Translations under genes and position numbers: made by a program
Notes under the pieces: generated by a model
Told to the model about the DNA's origin: nothing
The model's input: only the letters and a program-made list of their open reading frames with translations
Database searches by the model: none
Assembly (NCBI RefSeq): GCF_018919215.1
Contig: NZ_JAHLQK010000001.1
Coordinates: 156,430 to 220,429, forward strand
Direction: 5' to 3'
Source: Alkaliphilus flagellatus
Lineage (GTDB): Bacteria; Bacillota; Clostridia; Peptostreptococcales; Natronincolaceae
DNA: 64,000 nucleotides
Shown: piece after piece, positions 19,565-27,224 of the stretch
How the letters are laid out: every line of letters starts with the position of its first letter
How positions within the stretch are numbered: the stretch's first letter is position 1

Positions 19565-21142
19565 ATGAAAACGATTGTAAAAAGAATTGCTAAAATGTTA
19601 ATTTTCACCATGGTATTCATAGGATTTGCAGTACCATTTGCTTATGCAGATGCTCCAAGTACATGGGCTAAAGATACGATTTCAGAAGCTGAAAGTATTT
19701 TAGGACAAACAGATGTACTTCATGTAGGGCAAGGATTCGATCCACGTACCCTAGATCCACATAATACAAATGATACACCCTCTCCAAGGGTTATGGAACA
19801 AATTTACGAAACACTTGTTAACCAAAATGAGGATATGGAAATAGAACCAGGTCTTGCCGAAAGCTGGAAATATATTGATGATGTAACTATTGAATTTAAA
19901 TTGAAGAAAGGTGTTAAGTTCCATAATGGTGAAACCTTTACTTCTAAGGATGTAAAGTTTACCCTATTAAGAGCATTAGAGTCTCCATATGTTGGACATG
20001 TTTTAGGGGAAATTGATCCAAATGGAATTAAAATTATTGATGATTATACAATTCAAATTGTAACAACGGAACCTTATGCTCCAATATTAATGCATTTATC
20101 CCATACAGCTGGCTCTATGTTAAATGAAAAGGCTGTTATAGAAGCTGGTGATGATTATGGTTTTATCCCAGTGGGAACAGGTCCATTTAAGTTTGACCTA
20201 TGGATTACAGGGGATAGTATTGAGCTAACCAAGTTTAACGACTATCATGGTGAAGGGGCGATGGTAGAGCGAGTCGTGTTTAAAAATATTGCTGAAGCTC
20301 AAAGAAGATTTAATGAATTGAAAAATGGTCAAATTCATATTGCATATGATATTTTGGCATCAGATATTAAGAGGATTGAAGAAAATAAAGAGCTTACACT
20401 TTATAGAGATACTAACTTAACAACATCATATATTGGATTTAATGTACAAAATAAACCTTTCGATGATGTAAGGGTACGCCAAGCAATCAATTATGCTGTT
20501 GATGTAGACTTAATTATAGAAGCTGCAATGGAAGGTGTAGGACAACAATCCAACGGACCATTAGGACCAAACGTTTGGGGATCAAACCAAGAATTACAGA
20601 CATATGAATACAATGTAGAAAAGGCTAAGGAGCTAATGAAAGAAGCAGGTCTTGAAAATGGATTTAAAACATCTATTTGGACAAACGATAACAAATCAAG
20701 AATGGACATAGCTGAAATTGTTCAAAACCAATTAAAACAAATCAATATTGAAGCTGAAGTAAAAGTAGTTGAATGGGGTGCTTATCTAGATGGTACAGCT
20801 AATGGTGAACATGACATGTTTATCCTTGGATGGTCAACAGTAATAGCAGATCCAGACTACGGTCTATATCCTCTGTTCCACTCTTCACAATTTGGAGATG
20901 CTGGTAACAGAACATTTTATGCTAATGCTAAAGTTGATGAATTGTTAGATAAAGGAAGAGTCGAAATTGATCCAGAAATAAGAAAAGCATATTATTTAGA
21001 AGCACAAAAAATTATTAGAGATGATGCTCCATGGATATTCTTAAACATTGGTGAAAACTTAACTGGTACAAGAAGTAACGTGAAAGGATTCAGTCAACAT
21101 CCTACAGGACACCATCAATTATCAGGGGTTTATTTAGAGTAG
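19565..21142 (+). CDS. extracellular solute-binding protein, family 5 (oligopeptide type), orphan
   Basis: ABC-type peptide/nickel-binding protein of 525 residues. It has an N-terminal signal peptide ending AYADA, with no lipobox cysteine, unlike most Gram-positive binding proteins, so it may be freely secreted or stay anchored by an uncleaved helix. Family features include DPRTLDPHNTNDTPS, FKLKKGVKFHNGETFTSKDV and VRQAINYAVD. AAGGAGG precedes the ATG. No permease or ATPase follows; a perfect 20-bp hairpin closes it. It could deliver ligand to the opp transporter at 34-38 kb or act elsewhere; that is inference. Confidence 0.9.
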   Translation: MKTIVKRIAKMLIFTMVFIGFAVPFAYADAPSTWAKDTISEAESILGQTDVLHVGQGFDPRTLDPHNTNDTPSPRVMEQIYETLVNQNEDMEIEPGLAESWKYIDDVTIEFKLKKGVKFHNGETFTSKDVKFTLLRALESPYVGHVLGEIDPNGIKIIDDYTIQIVTTEPYAPILMHLSHTAGSMLNEKAVIEAGDDYGFIPVGTGPFKFDLWITGDSIELTKFNDYHGEGAMVERVVFKNIAEAQRRFNELKNGQIHIAYDILASDIKRIEENKELTLYRDTNLTTSYIGFNVQNKPFDDVRVRQAINYAVDVDLIIEAAMEGVGQQSNGPLGPNVWGSNQELQTYEYNVEKAKELMKEAGLENGFKTSIWTNDNKSRMDIAEIVQNQLKQINIEAEVKVVEWGAYLDGTANGEHDMFILGWSTVIADPDYGLYPLFHSSQFGDAGNRTFYANAKVDELLDKGRVEIDPEIRKAYYLEAQKIIRDDAPWIFLNIGENLTGTRSNVKGFSQHPTGHHQLSGVYLE

Positions 21143-21187
21143 AATATATAGTAATTTAATATGGTAAGGTAAGTTTTATAAAAATAT

Positions 21188-21232
21188 AAAAGGTTAGAGA
21201 GTATAATGGAAAATTATACTCTCTAACCTTTT
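21188..21232 (+). terminator. strong terminator after the orphan binding protein
   Basis: Perfect 20-bp stem with a GGAAA loop, spanning 21188-21207 and 21213-21232 and ending CCTTTT. The following 21233-21453 stretch holds a 25-codon frame at 21251 without homology and a hairpin at 21391; nothing else is supported. Confidence 0.85.
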
Positions 21233-21390
21233 AGTGATTATGAGGAATAAATGGTGGCAGCTACAGAAAATAATCTATTAGCTAATTCCTTATCAACCGT
21301 CATCAGATCGGAGTCAAGTTCAAATTAGTATTACCGAGGAATGAGTTTCTGCTTATTTTCTTTTTACACAATTATGTAGGCTTAATCTAA

Positions 21391-21419
21391 AGGGAGCGTT
21401 GCTGATTGCAACACTCCCT
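21391..21419 (-). terminator. hairpin downstream of the frameshifted small gene
   Basis: AGGGAGCGTTGC and GCAACACTCCCT form a 12-bp stem with one C-A mismatch and a 5-base loop. On the minus strand it lies 35 bases after the stop of the decayed gene at 21454 and is followed by TTAGATTAAG, so it is a plausible but T-poor terminator. Confidence 0.5.
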
Positions 21420-21453
21420 AATATATTCAAAGCATCAGACAATTTAAATTATC

Positions 21454-21578
21454 CTAGAAGAACGGTCTCCTTCCAAAAAAACCCCCTCCAAATCCAGGGA
21501 ATCCAAAAAACGGTCTACGCCATATAGCTGCTAAAATGAGGAACCATTACAATCGCATTTATTATCATAGTGTTCCAT
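21454..21578 (-). pseudogene. frameshifted small Gly/Phe-rich (spore-coat-like) protein gene
   Basis: The minus strand has AGGAGGG, then an ATG at 21578 starting MEHYDNKCDCN; that frame stops after 15 codons. One base earlier in phase, the frame continues WFLILAAIWRRPFFGFPG and then Gly/Phe-rich sequence ending RRPFF and TAG at 21456-21454. Inserting one T in AATGG near 21546 (AATTGG) would restore one protein of about 41 residues: polar Cys-containing head, short hydrophobic segment, Gly/Phe tail. The tail strongly resembles the intact protein at 22322. A sequencing error is the alternative to true decay. Confidence 0.6.
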
Positions 21579-21755
21579 ACAGATAAACCCTCCTATTATG
21601 ATGTATTGGCTTTTACCTAATACATAATATGTAGCCCGCAGGAAAGGTGATGTAATATTATTTTGTTTATAAAATATGAATAAGAATTTTTAGTATTTAT
21701 ATGAATATTATGTATTGAATCTATAAAGGTAAAGAAACTATAGGAGGTGTGCAAA

Positions 21756-22082
21756 GTGGGTATTGGAAGACAATTAGTACAGCAGGTTGTCAATACAAGG
21801 GAATTTATAGAACTTAAAGAGGCCAGGAGTAATATAGACAGATATCCTCAATTAAAGCAAGAGGTTGAAGCCTTTCAAAAAAAGCAAATGGAAATCATGT
21901 CAAGAGCCAGTTCTCCACAAGAGGCAGAGCAAATGTTAATGCGGCTCAACAACGAATTTACAAACCTAGCTCAGTATCCTGAGGTTAATAGAATGATAAA
22001 AGCAGGTGAAAGGTTTAACGAGATGATGCTTAGCATTTATAAAGAAATTAATGAAATATTAGCATCATATCTTCAATATTAA
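21756..22082 (+). CDS. YlbF/YmcA-family protein
   Basis: Small all-helical protein of 108 residues of the Com_YlbF family; in Bacillus YlbF, YmcA and YaaT form a complex that affects RNA processing, competence, biofilm and sporulation. Visible pattern: REFIELKEARSNIDRYPQLKQE and LMRLNNEFTNLAQYPEVN, with helices rich in Glu/Lys/Gln. GTG 21756 is chosen since AGGAGGTG at 21742-21749 lies before it; a GTG at 21747 is inside that site. It sits between an intact and a frameshifted Gly/Phe-rich small gene on the opposite strand. Confidence 0.8.
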   Translation: MGIGRQLVQQVVNTREFIELKEARSNIDRYPQLKQEVEAFQKKQMEIMSRASSPQEAEQMLMRLNNEFTNLAQYPEVNRMIKAGERFNEMMLSIYKEINEILASYLQY

Positions 22083-22110
22083 GAAGCAATTAACTTTAGA
22101 AGTGCTTCTT
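22081..22110 (+). terminator. hairpin directly after the YlbF-family gene
   Basis: AAGAAGCA at 22081-22088 and TGCTTCTT at 22103-22110 flank an inner AACTT/AAGT pairing. It starts within the stop region of the gene and is followed by AATAG, so it is a weak terminator or an mRNA end stabiliser. Confidence 0.4.
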
Positions 22111-22162
22111 AATAGTAGGGCGGAATGGATATCAAAACAATTTGCAAATTCAAATACTGAAA

Positions 22163-22249
22163 TTGAAAAAAACAATTATTAGAAAAGTGGAAAAGGTATC
22201 ATACGAAGAAATCAATAAAATACTTAACTTCTTTGAAAAAAATAACTAG
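22163..22249 (+). other. short reading frame, possible gene-end remnant
   Basis: A frame opening at TTG 22163 reads KKTIIRKVEKVSYEEINKI and ends NFFEKNN with TAG at 22247, inside the terminator stem that follows. It has no ribosome site. The protein-like composition and the terminator right behind suggest the 3' end of a lost gene, but I do not recognise it. Confidence 0.2.
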
Positions 22250-22277
22250 CTGCAATCTATATCTTGAGCTAGTTATT
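22241..22277. terminator. bidirectional terminator
   Basis: 11-bp stem AATAACTAGCT / AGCTAGTTATT with a 15-base loop, followed by TTTTTA. It lies between the YlbF-family gene and the convergent small repeat-protein gene at 22322. Confidence 0.75.
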
Positions 22278-22321
22278 TTTTAAAATTTTCTAATGGAAAT
22301 TATTTTGTATACTCAACATAT

Positions 22322-22582
22322 TTAGAAGAAAGGGAATCCTCTGAATCCGAAACCAAAGAAAGGAAATCTTCCAAATCCAAAGAAGGGAAAGCCAAAAAAA
22401 CCTGGGAATCCAAATCCAAATCCAAAACCTACACCAATCTGTTGAGTATTAATCGGATTGTTATCATATTGATAATTGTACATATGGGTATTCATTGGAT
22501 AATTATCATATTGATAATTGTACATATGAGTGTTAATTGGATAGTTGTCATATAGATAATTATACATATTATATGGGTTCAT
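22322..22582 (-). CDS. small Asn/Tyr-repeat and Gly/Phe-rich protein, function unknown
   Basis: Protein of 86 residues made of three 14-residue tandem repeats (MYNYLYDNYPINTH, MYNYQYDNYPMNTH, MYNYQYDNNPINTQ; residues 6-47) and a tail of alternating Gly-Phe with PFFGFG motifs. There is no signal peptide. GGGGGGGTG lies upstream of the ATG on the minus strand. The composition recalls small spore-coat or exosporium proteins of Firmicutes, but no family is recognised. The tail matches the decayed gene at 21454, implying a small local gene family around the YlbF gene. Confidence 0.7.
   Translation of the reverse strand: MNPYNMYNYLYDNYPINTHMYNYQYDNYPMNTHMYNYQYDNNPINTQQIGVGFGFGFGFPGFFGFPFFGFGRFPFFGFGFRGFPFF
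22442..22567 (-). repeat. three tandem 42-bp coding repeats
   Basis: Three in-frame 42-base units, at 22526-22567, 22484-22525 and 22442-22483, encode the Asn/Tyr repeats of the protein at 22322. Their high DNA similarity suggests recent expansion and possible copy-number variation between strains. Confidence 0.8.
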
Positions 22583-22807
22583 TTTTTCACCCCCCCTCTT
22601 TTTTGTTCTCGGTGTCCAATAAAACTGAAGACTAGGCTAATTAATATTTTTGGTAAATAGTTATATACTCGTTATATAATATTTTTCATATGCAGATAGT
22701 GTGATTAGAAAATTTAAGATCAAAGTTACAGTTTTCGACTTTAGAATTACTATCCTTGTGTAGTGATTTTACATTTTTTTCAAGTTACTTTGTGTCTGGT
22801 GACACGG

Positions 22808-22912
22808 ATGCTGGTACTACCCCTTGATGAGATGATCACTGAATTAAAAAATAATTATGTCGATGAGAATAATATTTATAATAATCTTCCTGCAGAGAAT
22901 ATAAAAGAATAA
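22808..22912 (+). CDS. possible 34-residue small protein or gene remnant
   Basis: ATG 22808 opens a frame reading MLVLPLDEMITELKNNY and ending LPAENIKE, TAA at 22910. GGTG lies 6 bases upstream, a weak ribosome site, and a strong terminator begins 3 bases after the stop. It is acidic and helical in look. The rest of 22583-23044 (AT-rich) shows nothing else I can support. Confidence 0.25.
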   Translation: MLVLPLDEMITELKNNYVDENNIYNNLPAENIKE

Positions 22913-22914
22913 TA

Positions 22915-22956
22915 ATAAACAGCCTTGATAATGACTTAATTATCAAGGCTGTTTAT
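22915..22956 (+). terminator. strong intrinsic terminator
   Basis: 18-bp perfect stem (22915-22932 / 22939-22956) with core CAGCCTTGATAAT and loop GACTTA, followed by CTATTTTA. It closes the short frame at 22808. Confidence 0.85.
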
Positions 22957-23044
22957 CTATTTTACATATTATGTTATTATAAATTTAAAGGAGTCCTATT
23001 TATTTTTAAAAAATATTATATATTATATAAAGGAGAGGTTAATT

Positions 23045-23353
23045 TTGAAAATAAATAGATTTATTTTTTAGGTATAGGAGCAATTCTATCAATATTGTGT
23101 TCGTATTGCTTTTTTAGAAAAAATGAAATTAATATACACGAGTTGTTTTTAAAAAGAGAAGATCATATCATTAAATATTATTAGAGTTCTAGGATATTCT
23201 TTTATAGTTTATTTAATAAAAGATTATATCGCAAATTACTCAATATTTTACATTTGGGAATTCATATTTTATGTATCTATAATAACTTTAGCATGTCTTT
23301 ATATAATATGGTTCTCAAGTTTTTATAATTCAAGAATATATGGAAAAAAGTAA
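23045..23353 (+). pseudogene. decayed small membrane protein gene (two frameshifts)
   Basis: AAAGGAGAGG precedes TTG 23045, which opens KINRFIF and stops at once. One base off, after a run of six T at 23063-23068, the frame continues LGIGAILSILCSYCFFRKNE and stops at 23179. A second shift near 23173 gives RVLGYSFIVYLIKDYIANY and two more hydrophobic stretches, ending at 23353. Restoring one T in the T run and correcting the second site would give a membrane protein of about 100 residues with three or four helices. Family not recognised. Confidence 0.5.
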
Positions 23354-23453
23354 AGACTAGTAAGTATATAGGTATTACTTTTAAATTTTATTTAGAAGAT
23401 CTCGAGAATATTTAAGAACAATTTATAAAGTATACAAATAAAAGTAGATAAAA

Positions 23454-23475
23454 GGCTTCTGAAGAATCAGAAGCC
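23454..23475 (-). terminator. terminator of the lantibiotic-type transporter/two-component operon
   Basis: 9-bp stem GGCTTCTGA / TCAGAAGCC with an AGAA loop. On the minus strand it is followed by TTTTATCTACTTTTATT and lies 55 bases after the histidine kinase stop. Confidence 0.8.
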
Positions 23476-23530
23476 CTCTATTATGGAAGAAAACTTCTAG
23501 TATTTTTTATCTCATTCTATTAATGTTTAA

Positions 23531-24925
23531 TTACAATATAACTATTATCTTTGTTCCTACTCCTATTGTACTTTTTACATCAATAGTGCCACCATGAATT
23601 TCAATAATTTGTTTAGCAATAGCCATGCCAAGTCCCGATCCCTTGTGGCTTTCTCCCGTATTAGTACCTCTATAATATCTTTCAAATAGATTATCTAAAT
23701 CCTCTTTAGAAATACCCTTTCCATTATCCTCTATTTCTACATAAACTTTGTCCTTTTTATATACACTAATGATAATTTCTGTACTTTCATTGTTATGGAC
23801 AATAGCGTTATATATAAGATTAGTAAAGGCTCTTTGTATCAAGGATTTATCAAAGGTAAAGACAATTCTCTCCTCAGTAGCATTAAATTGTATTTTTCTA
23901 TTTTCATAATTAGGATTGTTTAATATATCAATAGTAATATCCCTAAGAACTTCTATAATATCTTCCTTATTACGAACTATAGGAATTAGACCATTTTTCA
24001 AAATCTGTGTGAGCTTTAGATCCTCCAGTAGCTCTTCCATATAATAAGCCTTTTCTTTTATTATATTAGAATATTTTTTTATCTCTTCCTCAGTTAAAAC
24101 ATATTCTTCATCAGTTATAAGCTCTCCATAACCTTTAATAGAAGCTAGGGGAGTTTTTAAGTCGTGGGACAGATTATGAATCCATTCCTCTCTCATTTTT
24201 TCTGTAGTCTGTCGTTCAATCTCATTAATTTTTAATGTATCAGACAAGTCGTTGAGAGTAGCATAGACTTCTTTATATAAGCCCTTTTCAATATAATTTT
24301 TATCGTATTCACCCTTTGATAATTGACGTATACCTTGGATTATATGGATAACAGGATTAGTAAGATTCCTACCAAAAATATATCCCATTACTATAAGAAC
24401 CACTATAGGAATAAGAAATAGACCTATAGCTGCTGCAAATATATTTGACTTTAATTTCTCAATTGAATAATGATATACATATTTAGCTATCTTATCCATT
24501 GGAAAACCTATAATATAACTCCATTTATAGTCGTTTATCTCGGCGGTACCAGCAAAGGTCGTATAATTATCTATAACACCAGTATAAATATTATAATAAA
24601 CCATTTGACTAGGAGCATAATGCGTTAAGGCATCTTTTGGTTTATTCCAATGATAAACTTCATATCCTTCCTCATCTAAAATCTGAATCCAAGCATTCCG
24701 ATGATTAAGTTCTTCAAGTCCATCCTTTGTTACTGTGGGTTTGCCATCCTCTTCAATAATGTATTGATAGAAGTCTAAGGAAAAGTTGGGCAACTGAGTC
24801 CATTTTTCATCCCAATGATCATCTGAAATAAAAAGTTCATAGATTACAAAAATATTAATATGAAAAACAATAATAACAGATAATACAAGAATTAATAAAA
24901 AACGCAATAAAATTTTCCACTTCAT
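23531..24925 (-). CDS. sensor histidine kinase
   Basis: Membrane kinase of 464 residues: transmembrane helix about 7-29, outside sensor domain about 30-160, second helix about 162-184, HAMP-like linker, then HisKA with phospho-acceptor H254 in NLSHDLKTPLASIKGYG, the N box NLIYNAIVHN, and the ATP lid motifs DNGKGIS and GSGLGMAIAK. It follows its response regulator with one base between them. The arrangement with LanFEG-type ABC genes is that of CprK/NisK-type systems sensing cationic peptides, which is the most likely role; the ligand is not readable from sequence. Confidence 0.93.
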   Translation of the reverse strand: MKWKILLRFLLILVLSVIIVFHINIFVIYELFISDDHWDEKWTQLPNFSLDFYQYIIEEDGKPTVTKDGLEELNHRNAWIQILDEEGYEVYHWNKPKDALTHYAPSQMVYYNIYTGVIDNYTTFAGTAEINDYKWSYIIGFPMDKIAKYVYHYSIEKLKSNIFAAAIGLFLIPIVVLIVMGYIFGRNLTNPVIHIIQGIRQLSKGEYDKNYIEKGLYKEVYATLNDLSDTLKINEIERQTTEKMREEWIHNLSHDLKTPLASIKGYGELITDEEYVLTEEEIKKYSNIIKEKAYYMEELLEDLKLTQILKNGLIPIVRNKEDIIEVLRDITIDILNNPNYENRKIQFNATEERIVFTFDKSLIQRAFTNLIYNAIVHNNESTEIIISVYKKDKVYVEIEDNGKGISKEDLDNLFERYYRGTNTGESHKGSGLGMAIAKQIIEIHGGTIDVKSTIGVGTKIIVIL

Positions 24926-24926
24926 T

Positions 24927-25661
24927 TTATTTATCCTCTATAACTAGCTTATAGCCTAATCCCTTTATAGTAACGATGTACTTAGGATTAGCTGGGTCAT
25001 CTTCTATCTTTTGACGAAGATGTCTAATATGAACCATCAATGTATTATCATAACCTTCGAAATCGCAGCCCCATACTTTTTCAAATATTTTATTTTTGCT
25101 TAAAATCTGATTAGGATTTTGGGCTAGATATAAAAGAAGATTATACTCCTTAGCCGTTAAATCTACAGGGGTACCTCTTCTTTTTACTTCACCCTTATCT
25201 CTATTAATTTCAATATCTCCAAAGGTTATTATATTTTTTTCCTTAACATGATCCTTTAGAGCCATATATTCACTTCTTCTAAAATGTGCTTTAATTCTAA
25301 AGGCTACTTCCTTAGGGCTAAAGGGCTTAGTAATATAGTCATCCCCTCCAATACCTAATCCTAAAAGTTTATCCACATCTTCATCTCTAGCCGATAAAAA
25401 GATAATTGGTACAAAAGTGATTTCTCTCAGTCGTCTGCAAACCTCAAAACCGTCTATATAGGGCATCATAATATCTAAAACTATAATATCCGGCTTCATC
25501 TCTTTAGATATTTCAATGGCTTCATACCCACTAGTAGCCTTATAGATATTTTGAAAGCCTTCCTTTAAGAGAACGGCCTCCAATAAATCTAAAATATCAA
25601 TTTCATCATCTACTAACAATATTTTTTTATCACTTATACTAGTCATATCTACATCTAGCAA
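24927..25661 (-). CDS. OmpR/PhoB-family response regulator
   Basis: Cytoplasmic regulator of 244 residues. The receiver domain has acidic residues in LLVDDEID, the phospho-acceptor D63 in IIVLDIMMP and the conserved KPFSPKE lysine. The C-terminal winged helix includes LTAKEYNLLLYLAQNPNQ and VHIRHLRQKIEDDP. The start is TTG 25661, supported by AGGAGGTG six bases upstream; an ATG 15 bases later lacks a site. Cotranscribed with the kinase behind it and the ABC genes ahead; it probably controls that transporter. Confidence 0.93.
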   Translation of the reverse strand: MLDVDMTSISDKKILLVDDEIDILDLLEAVLLKEGFQNIYKATSGYEAIEISKEMKPDIIVLDIMMPYIDGFEVCRRLREITFVPIIFLSARDEDVDKLLGLGIGGDDYITKPFSPKEVAFRIKAHFRRSEYMALKDHVKEKNIITFGDIEINRDKGEVKRRGTPVDLTAKEYNLLLYLAQNPNQILSKNKIFEKVWGCDFEGYDNTLMVHIRHLRQKIEDDPANPKYIVTIKGLGYKLVIEDK

Positions 25662-25734
25662 GATTTACACCTCCTATTACATTACAGCCCATTATATAAT
25701 AATTCATTATACTTTACTTTTTAAAATACTTTAT

Positions 25735-26469
25735 TTAGGCAATATCCCTATTTTTAAATCTCCTATATCCAAAGCCAAATATAGTAATTAATAATATGAA
25801 ACTAATGATATACACACTACTTCCCTTACTAAAAGTATCAAAATCTCCCTCTAAAGCTGCCATAATAGGATAGGTCCAAGGATAGAATATCCAATACTTT
25901 GAATTAGCCACCAGCATAGCTGGTAAAGTTAATCCAATACCTATACCTAAAGGAATAGCCATATGAGAAAATCTAATGCTTAAAACATAAAGTATAGCCA
26001 TAATAGGTAATGCGGCTATATAGGTAACCATAGGTTTTATAAAAATCATTTTATAGGGAATAGTACCTGGAGCATTAATAATTTTTCCTGCTACTAACAC
26101 ACTTACAATCAATACTAGTATATTGATAAAAATAAGTCCACATCCAATAATAAATTTTATTCCATATATTTTTTCACGATCTATCGGTAAGCTAAGATAA
26201 TGTTTCCAACTATTATTTGCATTTTCAATTCTTGCTATTAAAGTCATAATGATGCTTATTAAAACAGGAAAAAGAATCATTACATAAAAAATCATACTTT
26301 GAGTATAAAGTTGCTCCCAAACATTTTGTCCCTTTCCTGTAAATATATCATAATAACGAATTAAGTTGAAAGCCCCTTGGGCTACCATAAATATAGGTGC
26401 TAAAATAACAATCCACAATATTTTAGAACCTCTTAATTTTAAAAGTTCTACATCAAATATGTCCTTCAT
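25735..26469 (-). CDS. ABC-2 type permease, lantibiotic-immunity (LanG/EG) type
   Basis: Integral membrane protein of 244 residues with six predicted helices (about 17-37, 55-80, 105-130, 145-165, 170-190, 215-235). The segment NANNSWKHYLSLPIDREKIYG between helices 2 and 3 matches the conserved cytoplasmic loop of the lantibiotic-protection permease family, and it is mirrored in the next gene as SNSWKNTLALPVSRSKVYL. It would form a heteromeric exporter with that permease and the ATPase, removing antimicrobial peptides from the membrane. Confidence 0.85.
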   Translation of the reverse strand: MKDIFDVELLKLRGSKILWIVILAPIFMVAQGAFNLIRYYDIFTGKGQNVWEQLYTQSMIFYVMILFPVLISIIMTLIARIENANNSWKHYLSLPIDREKIYGIKFIIGCGLIFINILVLIVSVLVAGKIINAPGTIPYKMIFIKPMVTYIAALPIMAILYVLSIRFSHMAIPLGIGIGLTLPAMLVANSKYWIFYPWTYPIMAALEGDFDTFSKGSSVYIISFILLITIFGFGYRRFKNRDIA

Positions 26470-26480
26470 TTAATTCCCTC

Positions 26481-27224
26481 CTAACATATTTCTTTTCTAT
26501 TAAAAAAATAAATTCCTATTACTAAAAAAACTATACCGAAGATAAGACCATATTGTAGTGCAATATTATTATTCATAGTAGTGTCTGGTAAGGAATAAAT
26601 TGTATGGGCATAGGGAATTAATTTAGATAGCTTTTCTGACTGAGCAAAGAATAAAGAAGATGCTATCCCTACAAATCCGATGGCTAAGGCAATATTAGTA
26701 TTACGCATCTCGGCGCTTATAAAACATTGAATACTGATTACACTGGTAATGGCAGCTATCTGATAAAATGTATATTTTGAAATTAATATAAAGTCTATAG
26801 CTTCAGGAAATCCTAATATTTTGCCCACAATCACTAGAGCTACTGCATTAATAAGTATCATGATAATACTTAATATAAATACTGTAGACCACTTAGCTAG
26901 ATATACTTTGCTTCTTGAAACTGGAAGGGCTAAGGTGTTTTTCCAACTATTAGACTTATATTCTATATAATGTACCATGGAGGCAAAGATTGTAACAACT
27001 AAAGGTAAAAATAAGAACCACATAAAATGATGTTGTAATAGCAATACATTCCAAGAATTTAATCCTTCCTTGGCCCCTAATCCAATAAGATAATCATAGC
27101 GAATAAAAAGGTTTAAAAAACTAAGGCCCCCTGCTAATATAGGTGTTAACAATGCTATAGGCCATGTAAAGCTATGTTTTTGTTTAAGAAATTCTCCATT
27201 TAGTAATTGGTAAAACTCCTTCAT
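26481..27224 (-). CDS. ABC-2 type permease, lantibiotic-immunity (LanE) type
   Basis: Partner permease of 247 residues with six hydrophobic helices and the loop motif SNSWKNTLALPVSRSKVYL. Its ATG overlaps the stop of the ATPase gene by one base (TAATG), and it ends 11 bases before the second permease, so the three are translated together. The two permeases are clear homologues of each other, as with NisE/NisG or CprB/CprC. Confidence 0.86.
   Translation of the reverse strand: MKEFYQLLNGEFLKQKHSFTWPIALLTPILAGGLSFLNLFIRYDYLIGLGAKEGLNSWNVLLLQHHFMWFLFLPLVVTIFASMVHYIEYKSNSWKNTLALPVSRSKVYLAKWSTVFILSIIMILINAVALVIVGKILGFPEAIDFILISKYTFYQIAAITSVISIQCFISAEMRNTNIALAIGFVGIASSLFFAQSEKLSKLIPYAHTIYSLPDTTMNNNIALQYGLIFGIVFLVIGIYFFNRKEIC

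Noticed and set aside
21251..21328. 25-codon frame after the orphan binding protein
   Set aside because: Follows a strong terminator without promoter, with no similarity to known small proteins.
22442..22567. Tandem repeats considered as a CRISPR array
   Set aside because: Three 42-bp units are contiguous and in frame with a coding sequence; there are no spacers and no cas genes.
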